A stretch of DNA of 43,038 nt. Source: CADEED01 sp020442965 (GTDB lineage Bacteria > Pseudomonadota > Gammaproteobacteria > Steroidobacterales > Steroidobacteraceae). Made by a program: the position numbers and the translations under genes. The DNA lies in NCBI GenBank assembly GCA_041395525.1, contig JAWLAH010000018.1, forward strand, positions 1 to 43,038, written 5' to 3'. The number at the start of each line of letters is the position of its first letter. Position 1 is the stretch's first letter. Under the pieces are notes generated by a model that made no database searches, was not told where the DNA came from, and worked only from the letters and a program-made list of their open reading frames with translations. Below, piece by piece: positions 8,183 through 17,279 of this stretch.

Positions 8183-9528
8183 TGGCGGAGACTGACAGGA
8201 TGCGCCGCGCGGTCATCGTGGGCATGGGCCGATCGGGATTATCGGCGGCGCGCCATCTCGCGCGCCGGGGTTGGCAGATCGCAGTGACGGACAGCCGCGC
8301 AACGCCGCCGGAGCTTGCCGCAATACGCGCCCTGGGGGCTGGCATTACATTGCGATCCGGTGGCTTCGACAGTTCGCTGCTGGCGGGTGCGGACTTGGTG
8401 GTCGCATCGCCGGGCGTCGCTTTGAACGAGCCGATCTTTACGCGAGCGCGCGAGCAACACATCGAGATCGTCGGTGACATCGAGTTGTTCGGGCGCGTCG
8501 CCGACGCGCCGATCGTCGGCATCACGGGCACGAACGGCAAGAGTACCGTCACGACGCTGCTCGGTCGTATGGCGGAGCGCTCGGGCGCGCGCGTACGCGT
8601 GGGTGGAAATCTCGGCCAGCCTGCGCTCGATCTGTTAGGCCGTGGACCGGTCGATCTCTATGTCCTGGAACTGTCCTCATTCCAGCTCGATGCAACCGCG
8701 AGCCTGCGCTTGAAGGCCGCCGCCGTTCTGAACGTCACCAGCGATCATCTGGATCGCTACGCCGGTCTGGCCGATTATGCCGCCGCCAAGGCGCGAATCT
8801 TCGCCAATGCGGACACGGCGATCGTCAATCTGGATGATCCGCTGGTCGTTAGTTTACCGCGACCGGTGCAGCGCACGTTCACGTATTCATTGCGCCACGA
8901 TAGCGGCGCCGACTTTCATCTGGCGAATGACTCTGAAACGGGCCAGCCGTGGCTGGTGGGTCGGGGTGTGCCGCTGCTGCCGGTGTCGGCGCTGAAAATG
9001 CCCGGCTTGCACAACGTGGCCAACGCGCTCGCGGCGCTCGCGATGGGCGAGGCGCTGCGCTTGTCGGCGACGTCGATGCTCGAAGAGCTCGAGGAATTCA
9101 CCGGGCTGCCACACCGCATGCAGTGGGTCGCAGATGTCAAAGGCGTGCACTACCTGAACGATTCCAAGGGCACCAATGTGGGTGCGACACTTGCAGCGGT
9201 CGCGGGCTTGGCCGGGCCACTGATCGTTATCGTCGGTGGCGATGGCAAGGGCCAGGATTTCGCACCACTCGCAGCAGCGTTCGCGGGTAAAGTTCGACTG
9301 GCGATCCTGATCGGACAGGATGCCGAGGCGATTGCCGCAGTCCTGGTCTCGGTGTGTGATGTGCAGCGGTCTGATACGCTCGAACAGGCTGTTAGCGCTG
9401 CGGCGCGCGCGGCAAGCAGCGGCGATACTGTCCTGCTGTCGCCGGCGTGCGCGAGTTTCGACATGTTCCGCGATTACGCCCATCGTGGGAGCGTATTCAC
9501 GGCCGCCGTCAAGGAACTCGCAGCATGA
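8179..9528 (+). CDS. murD: UDP-MurNAc-L-alanine:D-glutamate ligase MurD
   Basis: MurD adds D-glutamate to UDP-MurNAc-L-Ala in the cytoplasm. The 449-residue protein shows an N-terminal Rossmann-like UDP site (VIVGMGRSGLSAARHLARRG), the Mur ligase P-loop GITGTNGKSTVTTLLG (about residues 113-128), LELSSFQLD, NVTSDHLDRY and a C-terminal domain with LNDSKGTNVGAT and LLSPACASFDMF. Its ATG overlaps the mraY stop, and its stop overlaps the ftsW start. Confidence 0.97.
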   Translation: MMAETDRMRRAVIVGMGRSGLSAARHLARRGWQIAVTDSRATPPELAAIRALGAGITLRSGGFDSSLLAGADLVVASPGVALNEPIFTRAREQHIEIVGDIELFGRVADAPIVGITGTNGKSTVTTLLGRMAERSGARVRVGGNLGQPALDLLGRGPVDLYVLELSSFQLDATASLRLKAAAVLNVTSDHLDRYAGLADYAAAKARIFANADTAIVNLDDPLVVSLPRPVQRTFTYSLRHDSGADFHLANDSETGQPWLVGRGVPLLPVSALKMPGLHNVANALAALAMGEALRLSATSMLEELEEFTGLPHRMQWVADVKGVHYLNDSKGTNVGATLAAVAGLAGPLIVIVGGDGKGQDFAPLAAAFAGKVRLAILIGQDAEAIAAVLVSVCDVQRSDTLEQAVSAAARAASSGDTVLLSPACASFDMFRDYAHRGSVFTAAVKELAA

Positions 9529-10733
9529 GTACACCGGTGACCTACGCGCGCTCGACGGGTCGTAGCGGCCCGTTGCGACTCGATGTCGTTACGCTCGCGA
9601 TCGTTTTTTCGATTTTGCTGCTCGGCCTCGTGATGGTGACGTCGGCGTCCATGTCCATTGCCGCCAAGGAGGCCGGCGAACCGTTCTTGTACCTCGAGCG
9701 CCAACTGCTGTTGACGCTGATCGGCACGGCTCTCGCAGCGGTTGCCGTATGCATTCCGACCGACGTATTGGAGAAGCTTGCCTGGCCTTTGCTGATATTC
9801 GCTGTAGTGCTACTACTCGCGGTTCTCATCCCGGGCATCGGCCATTCGGTCAACGGCAGCCGGCGCTGGATTCGATTGTTAGGGTTCAATTTTCAGGCGT
9901 CGGAGCTTGCCCGCGTGCTGGTCTTGATCTTTCTGGCGGGCTACGCGGTGCGGCGTGAGGCCGAGTTGCGTGACGGTATGGCGGGCCTCCTGCGCCCGGT
10001 CGGGTTACTGGGCGTCATCTTCATTCTCTTGTTGGCCCAACCGGACTTCGGCGCCGCCTCGGTGTTGCTCGTGACAGGGTTCGGCGTGTTGTTTCTCGCC
10101 GGCGCACGCATTCGTGACGTTCTCGGGATCGCTGCGGTGTGCGCGGTCGCACTCGCGTTGCTCGTTTGGATCGAGCCCTATCGCATGCGGCGGCTCACCT
10201 CGTTTCTCGATCCGTGGGCCGATCCGTTCGACAGTGGCTTTCAGCTGACGCAGTCCTTGATCGCGATCGGCAGGGGCGAGTGGTTTGGTGTGGGTCTGGG
10301 CGCCAGCGTGCAGAAGCTATTTTATCTGCCAGAGGCGCACACGGATTTTCTGTTCGCAGTGCTCGCCGAGGAACTCGGCTTGATCGGCGTCGTGGTGACG
10401 CTCGCGCTGTTCCTTGCGCTCGTCTGGCGCGCATTCTGGATCGCGCGCGCGGCGTTCGCTGCCGGGCGCAAATTTCCGGCCTATCTTGCCGCGGGCTTCG
10501 GCATCTGGATTGGCGTGCAGTCGCTCATCAATATCGGCGTGAACATGGGTGTGCTGCCGACGAAAGGACTGACGCTGCCCCTCATGAGCTACGGGCGCTC
10601 GAGCATGATCGTTGCGCTCGCCTGGGTGGGCATTTTGCTGCGCGTCTATCACGAGACCGTCAATGAAGCTCGCGGTGCCGCGACGCTGCGCGGCCACGGT
10701 CGTGCTCATCGAGACGCGGAGGCCGCGGCATGA
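9525..10733 (+). CDS. ftsW: septal peptidoglycan glycosyltransferase FtsW
   Basis: FtsW is a SEDS-family membrane glycosyltransferase that polymerises lipid II at the septum in complex with FtsI. The product from the ATG at 9525 is 402 residues with about ten membrane helices. SEDS signatures are clear: the GSRRWIRLLGFNFQASELARV block, the PEAHTDFLFAVLAEELGLIG block, and NIGVNMGVLPTKGLTLPLMSYGRSS near the C-terminus. The chosen start lies in an ATGA overlap with murD; a longer open frame upstream is only murD out of frame. Confidence 0.96.
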   Translation: MSTPVTYARSTGRSGPLRLDVVTLAIVFSILLLGLVMVTSASMSIAAKEAGEPFLYLERQLLLTLIGTALAAVAVCIPTDVLEKLAWPLLIFAVVLLLAVLIPGIGHSVNGSRRWIRLLGFNFQASELARVLVLIFLAGYAVRREAELRDGMAGLLRPVGLLGVIFILLLAQPDFGAASVLLVTGFGVLFLAGARIRDVLGIAAVCAVALALLVWIEPYRMRRLTSFLDPWADPFDSGFQLTQSLIAIGRGEWFGVGLGASVQKLFYLPEAHTDFLFAVLAEELGLIGVVVTLALFLALVWRAFWIARAAFAAGRKFPAYLAAGFGIWIGVQSLINIGVNMGVLPTKGLTLPLMSYGRSSMIVALAWVGILLRVYHETVNEARGAATLRGHGRAHRDAEAAA

Positions 10734-11824
10734 CGAGCCTCGCGCGCGTACTGATCATGGCGGGTGGCACCGGCGGGCATGTCTTTCCGGCGCTCGCACT
10801 CGCACGCATTCTGCGCAAAGAGTCCTACGATGTCGTTTGGCTCGGCACCAAACGTGGGATCGAAGCGCGGATCGTTCCGGCGGAATCGTTGCCGATCGAA
10901 TGGCTCACCATCAGCGGCCTGCGTGGCAAAGGGCCAGCAACCTTGTTGACGGCACCATTTCGTCTCCTGTACGCGCTGTGGCAGGCACTCGCGATCATGC
11001 GCAAGCATCGTCCCGCAGTGGTCGTCGGGCTGGGTGGATTTGTAACAGGGCCTGGCGGCGTTGCCGCCTGGCTCTGCCGTCGACCGCTCATTATCCATGA
11101 GCAGAACGCGGTGGCGGGGTTTACCAATCGTTGGCTCGCACGGATTGCACGCGATGTACTCGTCGCGTTTCCCGGCAGCTTCGCGGCCGATCAGGCGACG
11201 CAGGTCATCGGCAATCCCGTACGTGACGATATTCTGGCAACGTCCCCGCCAGCCGAGCGCTTTGCGACCCGCCGCGGGCCGATCCGGTTGTTAGTGGTGG
11301 GTGGCAGTCAGGGCGCAACACGGCTGAACACCATCGTGCCGTTCGCAGTTGCCCGTGCAACGAAGGACGGTCCTACCTTCGAGGTGCGGCACCAGGCGGG
11401 CGAGCGCTGGCTCGATTCGGCGCGCGAGGCCTACGCGCGCGCGGGCGTCAACGCTACGGTCGCACCGTTTATCGAGGACATGGCCGAGGCCTACAGCGAT
11501 GCCGATCTCGTCATCTGTCGCGCAGGTGCGCTAACCATCGCCGAACTGGCCGCGGTGGGGGTGGCAGCCATCCTCGTGCCTTTCCCGGCGGCGGTCGACG
11601 ATCATCAGACACGCAACGCCGAGTACCTCGTGCGCGAGGGCGCCGCGTTACTGATCCCGGACCGCGAACTGACCGACGAACGTCTGGCGGTCGAACTGCA
11701 GCGATTGTGCAGCGGGCGCGGCAAACTACTGGCCATGGCAGAGCGGGCACGCTTGTTGGCGCGGCCGAATGCGGCGCGCGATCTCGCCGCTGCCTGCCGA
11801 CCGTTCTTGCGCGGTGCGGCATGA
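10730..11824 (+). CDS. murG: UDP-GlcNAc:lipid I N-acetylglucosaminyltransferase MurG
   Basis: MurG is a GT28 (GT-B fold) enzyme on the inner face of the membrane that adds GlcNAc to lipid I, forming lipid II. The 364-residue protein has the N-terminal glycine-rich loop AGGTGGHVFPALALA, a second loop VVGLGGFVTGPGGVAA, HEQNAVAGFTNRW, the GGSQGATRLN loop at the domain junction, and the donor-site stretch ICRAGALTIAELAAVGVAAILVPFP. It is linked by 4-bp overlaps to ftsW and murC. Confidence 0.97.
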   Translation: MTSLARVLIMAGGTGGHVFPALALARILRKESYDVVWLGTKRGIEARIVPAESLPIEWLTISGLRGKGPATLLTAPFRLLYALWQALAIMRKHRPAVVVGLGGFVTGPGGVAAWLCRRPLIIHEQNAVAGFTNRWLARIARDVLVAFPGSFAADQATQVIGNPVRDDILATSPPAERFATRRGPIRLLVVGGSQGATRLNTIVPFAVARATKDGPTFEVRHQAGERWLDSAREAYARAGVNATVAPFIEDMAEAYSDADLVICRAGALTIAELAAVGVAAILVPFPAAVDDHQTRNAEYLVREGAALLIPDRELTDERLAVELQRLCSGRGKLLAMAERARLLARPNAARDLAAACRPFLRGAA

Positions 11825-13251
11825 ACGATCGGATGCGTCGCATCAACACGATTCATTTCGTCGGTATCGGCGGCAGTGGCATGAGTGGCATCGCCGAGGT
11901 ACTTGCCAACCTTGGCTATAGGGTGCAGGGCTCCGATCTCAAGGCGAATGCCGTGACGGAGCATCTTGCCAGTCTCGGTGCCAAGATCATGATCGGCCAT
12001 CGCGCGGAGCACATCAGCGATGCCGACGTAATCGTCGTGTCGAGCGCGGTGTCGCGCGACAACCCGGAGGTCGCCGCGGCGCTGGTCGCCCGTACACCAG
12101 TGGTGCCGCGTGCACAAATGCTCGGCGAGCTGATGCGCTTTCGCTATGCGATCGCAGTCGCCGGGACGCACGGCAAGACGACGACGACCAGCCTGTTAGC
12201 AAGCATTCTCGCCGAGGGCGGCGAGGATCCGACCTTCGTGATCGGTGGGCGGCTCAAGAGCGCGGCGAGCAATGCCCGTCTCGGCGCCGGTAAGTACCTG
12301 GTCGCCGAGGCTGACGAGAGCGACGCGTCGTTCCTGCACCTGCTGCCAATGATCGCGATCGTGACCAATATCGACAACGACCACCTCGTCACACACGACG
12401 GCAATTTCCAAAGCCTCAAGCAGAGTTTCATCGCGTTCTTGCACAATCTGCCGTTCTACGGACTCGCGGTGTTATGCACTGACGACATGCAGGTACGTAG
12501 CATCCTGGACGAGGTCAATCGACCCGTCCTCGGTTACGGTTTCGGTGCGGGCGCGGATCTGCGCGCGACCAATCTGCGGCGCGACGGCCTGCGATCCCAC
12601 TTCGACGTCGTGCGACGCAACGACGACGTCCCGCTCGCCATCACGGTCAATTTGCCGGGTCGCCACAACGTGCTCAACTCGTTAGCGGCGATCGCAGTGG
12701 CATTGGAGCTCGGCGTCGCTCCGGCGGCCATGCAACGCGCATTGGCGAGTTTCCAGGGAGTCGATCGCCGACTGACACGCGTGGCCGATGTACAGCTCGC
12801 GGCCGGTGGCGCCGCAGTGACGATCGTCGATGACTACGGCCATCATCCGACCGAGATCGCCGCGACGCTCGATGCGATTCGGCAAGGGTATCCCGGCCGC
12901 CGCGTAGTGCTCGCGTTCGAGCCGCACCGCTACACCCGGACCCGCGATTTGCTCGACGATTTCGCCCAGGTCCTGTCGACGGCCGATGTCTTGCTTGTTA
13001 GCGAAGTGTACGCAGCGGGCGAAGCTCCGATCGCCGGCGCCGATGGGCGCGCGATTTGCCGTGCAATCAGGACGCGTGGTCACCTCGAGCCCGTGTTTGT
13101 CGAGAAGATAGAAGCACTTGCCGATGCGCTGGGCGATCTGCTGCGCCCGGGTGATGTGATCGTCACGATGGGCGCGGGCAACGTCAGTGCCGTCTCCCAT
13201 GCGTTGCCGGCCCGTCTCGCCTCGGTCGGCGCAACGCGGAGCTTGGCGTGA
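11821..13251 (+). CDS. murC: UDP-N-acetylmuramate:L-alanine ligase MurC
   Basis: MurC starts the stem peptide by adding L-Ala to UDP-MurNAc. From the ATG at 11821 it is 476 residues, a usual length. It has the N-terminal HFVGIGGSGMSGIAEVL loop, the P-loop AGTHGKTTTTSLLAS (about residues 117-131), EADESDASFL, NIDNDH and a C-terminal DDYGHHPTEIAATL. The ATG overlaps the murG stop; codons further upstream in the same frame lie inside murG and were rejected as start. Confidence 0.97.
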   Translation: MNDRMRRINTIHFVGIGGSGMSGIAEVLANLGYRVQGSDLKANAVTEHLASLGAKIMIGHRAEHISDADVIVVSSAVSRDNPEVAAALVARTPVVPRAQMLGELMRFRYAIAVAGTHGKTTTTSLLASILAEGGEDPTFVIGGRLKSAASNARLGAGKYLVAEADESDASFLHLLPMIAIVTNIDNDHLVTHDGNFQSLKQSFIAFLHNLPFYGLAVLCTDDMQVRSILDEVNRPVLGYGFGAGADLRATNLRRDGLRSHFDVVRRNDDVPLAITVNLPGRHNVLNSLAAIAVALELGVAPAAMQRALASFQGVDRRLTRVADVQLAAGGAAVTIVDDYGHHPTEIAATLDAIRQGYPGRRVVLAFEPHRYTRTRDLLDDFAQVLSTADVLLVSEVYAAGEAPIAGADGRAICRAIRTRGHLEPVFVEKIEALADALGDLLRPGDVIVTMGAGNVSAVSHALPARLASVGATRSLA

Positions 13252-13300
13252 CGTGGGTCTTGCAGTTCGCCAAGTTGTCGATCAGTCGTGGGAACGCGCC

Positions 13301-14197
13301 ATGACGCTGCCGATCGCCGTCGAGTTTGCCTCGCGCGTGCGCTACGACGAACCCATGTCGCGGCACACGACCTGGCACGTCGGCGGACCGGCGGACGTGT
13401 TCTTCCAGCCACGGGATCGGGCGGATCTGCTGGCATTCTGCAAACAACTCCCGTCCACTACACCGATCCACTGGTTGGGACTTGGCAGCAATTTGTTGGT
13501 GCGCGATGCGGGCATCCGCGGCGTTGTGATCGCAGCGCATGCCGCGCTGGCAACGATCGAGCGCCGCGGCGCGAACGCCGTCTATGCCGAGAGCGGTGTA
13601 CCTTGCGCGCTGATCGCACGCCGGTGCATCGATTGGCAACTGGGCCCGGCGGACTTCTTCGCAGGCATACCCGGCACGCTCGGTGGCGCGCTCGCGATGA
13701 ACGCTGGCGCTTTCGGCGGCGAAACTTGGCCGCACGTGCGGATCGTCGAGGTCATCGATCGTCACGGCAATGAACGTGAGCGTGCGGCGAGCGAATACAC
13801 GTTTGGCTATCGCCACATCGTGGCGCCGGCTTCCGATGAGTGGTTCCTGGCAGCCCAGTTCGAGTTTCAACCGCTCCCCGCCAACGATCGACAACCGATG
13901 CTGGCGATGCTCGCGCGTCGCAAAGCCTCGCAGCCGATTGGCGAGTGGAGCTGCGGCTCGACTTTCACCAATCCTGCGGGCGATCACGCCGCACGTCTGA
14001 TCGAGGCGGCGGGCTTGAAGGGATACCGCATCGGCGGCGCGATGGTTTCACGGAAGCACGCCAATTTCCTGATCAACACGGGAACGGCGACGGCTGCCGA
14101 TATCGAGCAACTCGTTGCGCACATCCAGTCGACCGTATTGGCACGGCAGGGCGTGCGCCTCACGCCGGAATTCCGCATCGCCGGGGAGGCGAGCTGA
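13301..14197 (+). CDS. murB: UDP-N-acetylenolpyruvoylglucosamine reductase MurB
   Basis: MurB is the FAD- and NADPH-dependent enzyme that reduces UDP-GlcNAc-enolpyruvate to UDP-MurNAc. From the ATG at 13301 the product is 298 residues, shorter than E. coli MurB (about 340), and its C-terminal CGSTFTNPAGDHAARLIEAAGLKGYRIGGAMVSRKHANFLIN matches the compact type II enzymes. FAD-domain landmarks are TTWHVGGPADVFF, GLGSNLLV and GIPGTLGGALAMNAGAFGGE. A GTG at 13253 would add 16 residues and sit right after murC; the ATG was preferred because the extra residues show no family character. ddl starts 4 bp after the stop. Confidence 0.94.
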   Translation: MTLPIAVEFASRVRYDEPMSRHTTWHVGGPADVFFQPRDRADLLAFCKQLPSTTPIHWLGLGSNLLVRDAGIRGVVIAAHAALATIERRGANAVYAESGVPCALIARRCIDWQLGPADFFAGIPGTLGGALAMNAGAFGGETWPHVRIVEVIDRHGNERERAASEYTFGYRHIVAPASDEWFLAAQFEFQPLPANDRQPMLAMLARRKASQPIGEWSCGSTFTNPAGDHAARLIEAAGLKGYRIGGAMVSRKHANFLINTGTATAADIEQLVAHIQSTVLARQGVRLTPEFRIAGEAS

Positions 14198-14201
14198 CAC
14201 T

Positions 14202-15170
14202 ATGCGTCTCAGGCACGAACCGAGAAATCTGCGCAGGGAAGTCAAGCCGACCGATTTCGGTCGCGTCGCCGTATTGTTAGGCGGCGCCTCGACCGAGCGG
14301 GAGATATCGCTACTATCAGGCAACGCCGTTTTGGCCGCGTTGCTACGTTCCGGCGTCGACGCGCAGCCATTCGATCCGCGTGACGTGCCACTCAGCGAGC
14401 TCGTGACACGCCGATTCGATCGGGTTTTCATCGCGTTGCACGGACCTGGCGGCGAGGACGGCACCATTCAGGGCGCGCTCGAATTCCTGGGACTGCCGTA
14501 CACGGGCAGTGGCGTGCTGGGCTCGGCTATCTGCATGGACAAACTGCGCACCAAGCGGTTGGCCGGTGCGCTCGGTGTACCGACGCCGGAGTACGCCGTG
14601 TTGCGCTCCGCCGCAGACTTGCCGAGCTGCATCGAACGATTGGGTCTGCCGTTGATCGTCAAGCCCGCGACCCAGGGCTCGTCGGTCGGTATGACCAAAG
14701 TAGAGCAGCCCGAGGCACTGGCACCGGCCTACCAGAGCGCCGCGGTCGTCGATCACACCGTGTTCGCCGAAGCGTGGATTACAGGCGGCGAGTACACGGT
14801 CGCGATGCTGCACGGCGAAGCCTTGCCGTCGATTCGCATCGAAACGCCCAAGGCCTTCTACGACTATGAGGCGAAGTATTTTCGTGATGACACGCGCTAC
14901 CACTGCCCGTCGGGTTTGAGTGCCGTGGCCGAGCAGCAGTTGGCGACGCTTGCGCGCCAGGCCTTCGATGCGACCGGCGCGGAAGGCTGGGGGCGCGTCG
15001 ATTTCATGATGGATCAGAACGGCCGCGCGCTGTTGCTGGAGATCAATACGGTGCCCGGCATGACCGACCACAGTCTCGTGCCGATGGCCGCGAAAGCCGC
15101 CGGCATGAACTTCGACCAACTGGTGCTGCAGGTGTTAGCGACCAGCTTCACCCGTCAGCCAATCAATTGA
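14202..15170 (+). CDS. ddl: D-alanine:D-alanine ligase
   Basis: Ddl makes the D-Ala-D-Ala dipeptide used by MurF. The 322-residue protein is an ATP-grasp enzyme: N-terminal VAVLLGGASTEREISLLSG, FIALHGPGGEDGTIQGALEFLGLPYTGSGVLGSAICMDK, the ATP-binding LPLIVKPATQGSSVGMTKV, and the metal-binding LLEINTVPGMTDHSLVP. The ATG at 14202 lies 4 bp after murB; it adds a short basic stretch before the core. Its place between murB and ftsQ is typical and suits the ddlB designation. Confidence 0.95.
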   Translation: MRLRHEPRNLRREVKPTDFGRVAVLLGGASTEREISLLSGNAVLAALLRSGVDAQPFDPRDVPLSELVTRRFDRVFIALHGPGGEDGTIQGALEFLGLPYTGSGVLGSAICMDKLRTKRLAGALGVPTPEYAVLRSAADLPSCIERLGLPLIVKPATQGSSVGMTKVEQPEALAPAYQSAAVVDHTVFAEAWITGGEYTVAMLHGEALPSIRIETPKAFYDYEAKYFRDDTRYHCPSGLSAVAEQQLATLARQAFDATGAEGWGRVDFMMDQNGRALLLEINTVPGMTDHSLVPMAAKAAGMNFDQLVLQVLATSFTRQPIN

Positions 15171-15188
15171 CGCGACGCCACTAACGCT

Positions 15189-15986
15189 ATGCTCATGCGC
15201 CCGAAAAACCGACGTCGACAGAGCGAACCGCGCTGGCGGATGCCTGCAATCAACTGGCGTCGCCTGGGTGTGGCCGGCGCCGCGCTCACTACGCTGACCG
15301 TGTTCGCGATGTTGCTCGCGTCGACGCTCGATCAGCCGATCGAGCGTGTATCGGTGGTTGGGAAGTTTCAGCGCGTTTCACCGATGGCGGTCGAGGAGGC
15401 GGTGCGGTCGCGCATCCGCGATACCGGCCTGGTGTCGGTGCAGCTCGATGCGGTGCAGCGTGCCGTCGAACAGATTCCCTGGATCGCGAGCGCGCAAGTC
15501 GCGCGCAGCTGGCCGCGCGCGCTCGAGATCACGGTAACCGAACAGGTCGCTGCCGCGCGCTGGGGCACGAACGGGCTGCTGAACACGCAGGGTGACTTGT
15601 TTGTTTCAGAAGCACGCCATATCCCGTCGGAACTACCGCAATTGTCAGGGCCAGAAGGCAGCGAGAAGCTCGTGGCGAAGCGCTACTTTGCGGTCCAGGG
15701 CCGGTTGGTAGAGGCCGGGACGCGTATCACCGCCATGCGTCTCGATCAGCGCGGTGCCTGGGAGTTCGATCTCGACAATGGCATCACGGTACGTCTCGGG
15801 CGTCGTCAGGTTGACGAGCGGTTCGAACGCTTTACAGCGACCGGTCTCAAACTGATCGCGCAGCGCGCGAGCGACATCTCGTATGTCGACATGCGTTACA
15901 CCAATGGATTTGCAGTGGGCTGGCGCGATGGCGAGCGGCGCGTCGCGAGTGGCAGTACACAGCAGGATGACAACCCGGATGGCTAA
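15189..15986 (+). CDS. ftsQ: cell division protein FtsQ
   Basis: FtsQ is a bitopic inner-membrane protein that links early and late divisome proteins through the FtsQBL complex. The 265-residue product has a basic cytoplasmic tail, one membrane segment (about residues 25-45), a POTRA domain (about 50-120, beginning IERVSVVGKFQRVSPMAVEEAV and including the PWIASAQVARSWPRALEITVTEQ motif), and a beta domain ending with the WRDGERR stretch. It overlaps ftsA by 8 bp in a different frame. Confidence 0.94.
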   Translation: MLMRPKNRRRQSEPRWRMPAINWRRLGVAGAALTTLTVFAMLLASTLDQPIERVSVVGKFQRVSPMAVEEAVRSRIRDTGLVSVQLDAVQRAVEQIPWIASAQVARSWPRALEITVTEQVAAARWGTNGLLNTQGDLFVSEARHIPSELPQLSGPEGSEKLVAKRYFAVQGRLVEAGTRITAMRLDQRGAWEFDLDNGITVRLGRRQVDERFERFTATGLKLIAQRASDISYVDMRYTNGFAVGWRDGERRVASGSTQQDDNPDG

Positions 15987-17214
15987 GCGCACGGACAAGA
16001 ATCTGATCATTGGCCTCGACATCGGCACGTCGAAGGTCGTCACGCTCGTGGGCGAAGTGGGGCCCGATGACTCGATCGAGATCATCGGCATCGGCTCGCA
16101 ACCGTCGCGCGGGCTGAAGAAGGGCGTGGTCGTCAACATCGAGTCGACCGTGCAGTCGATTCAACGTTCCGTGGAGGAAGCGGAGCTGATGGCGGGCTGC
16201 GAGATTCATTCGGTATTCGCCGGCATCGCCGGGAGCCACGTACGCAGCCTCAATTCGCATGGTGTCGTCGCGATCCGCGATCGTGAAGTGACGCATGCCG
16301 ACGTTGAACATGTGGTGGACGCCGCCAGGGCCGTCGCCATTCCGGCGGACCAGAAGATCCTGCACGTGCTGCCGCAGGAATTCGTGATCGACGGTCAGGA
16401 AGGCATACGTGATCCGATCGGCATGTCGGGCGTGCGGCTGGAGGCGAAGGTACACATCGTCACCGGTGCCGACAGTGCGGCACAGAATATCGAGAAGTGC
16501 ATTCAACGTTGCGGCCTGACGGTCGATGACATCGTACTCGAGCAGCTCGCCTCGAGCTTCGCGGTACTGACCGACGACGAAAAGGAACTCGGTGTCTGCA
16601 TCGTCGATATCGGTGGCGGCACGACCGATCTTGCCGTGTTTTCGCAGGGCGCTATTCGGCACACGGCCGTGATTCCGATCGCCGGCGATCAGGTGACTAA
16701 CGACATAGCTGTGTCGATGCGCACGCCGACGCAGTACGCCGAGGACATCAAGATCCGCTATGCGTGTGCGTTGTCACAGCTTGCCAACCCCGACGAGAGT
16801 ATCGAAGTGCCGTCGGTTGGCGACCGACCCGCCCGACGTCTGGCACGCCAGACGCTCGCCGAGGTGGTCGAGCCGCGCTACGAGGAATTGTTTGGCCTCG
16901 TGCGCGAGGAGCTGCGTCGCAGCGGCTTCGAGGAGATCGTTGCGGCGGGCATCGTATTGACGGGTGGCAGCGCCAAGATGGAAGGCGCAATAGAGCTCGC
17001 TGAAGAAGTGTTCCACGTCCCGGTGCGCCTCGGTTTGCCACAGTACGTCAAAGGCATCTCGGACGTGATGAAGAATCCGATTTACGCCACCGGCGCCGGG
17101 TTATTGCTGTATGCGCGCGACAACCAACGCGCCAGCAATCGCGCGCGCTCGGTCACGACCAGCGCCAAGACGGCGCTCGATCGTATGAAGAGCTGGTTTC
17201 AAGGCAATTTTTGA
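15979..17214 (+). CDS. ftsA: cell division protein FtsA
   Basis: FtsA is an actin-like ATPase that tethers FtsZ to the membrane and recruits later divisome proteins. The 411-residue length is typical. Seen are the phosphate-1 loop LIIGLDIGTSKVVTLVGEV, the 1C domain, phosphate-2 VDIGGGTTDLAVF, the adenosine motif GIVLTGGSAKMEG, and a C-terminal amphipathic end (ALDRMKSWFQGNF), the membrane-targeting helix. I chose ATG 15979; an in-frame ATG at 15967 would add four residues. The start lies within the end of ftsQ. Confidence 0.96.
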   Translation: MAKRTDKNLIIGLDIGTSKVVTLVGEVGPDDSIEIIGIGSQPSRGLKKGVVVNIESTVQSIQRSVEEAELMAGCEIHSVFAGIAGSHVRSLNSHGVVAIRDREVTHADVEHVVDAARAVAIPADQKILHVLPQEFVIDGQEGIRDPIGMSGVRLEAKVHIVTGADSAAQNIEKCIQRCGLTVDDIVLEQLASSFAVLTDDEKELGVCIVDIGGGTTDLAVFSQGAIRHTAVIPIAGDQVTNDIAVSMRTPTQYAEDIKIRYACALSQLANPDESIEVPSVGDRPARRLARQTLAEVVEPRYEELFGLVREELRRSGFEEIVAAGIVLTGGSAKMEGAIELAEEVFHVPVRLGLPQYVKGISDVMKNPIYATGAGLLLYARDNQRASNRARSVTTSAKTALDRMKSWFQGNF

Positions 17215-17279
17215 TGAGCTGACAGACGAAACGATTGACTAACGACTAATCCCTGCTTGTTTGTGTAAGGAGCAACACG

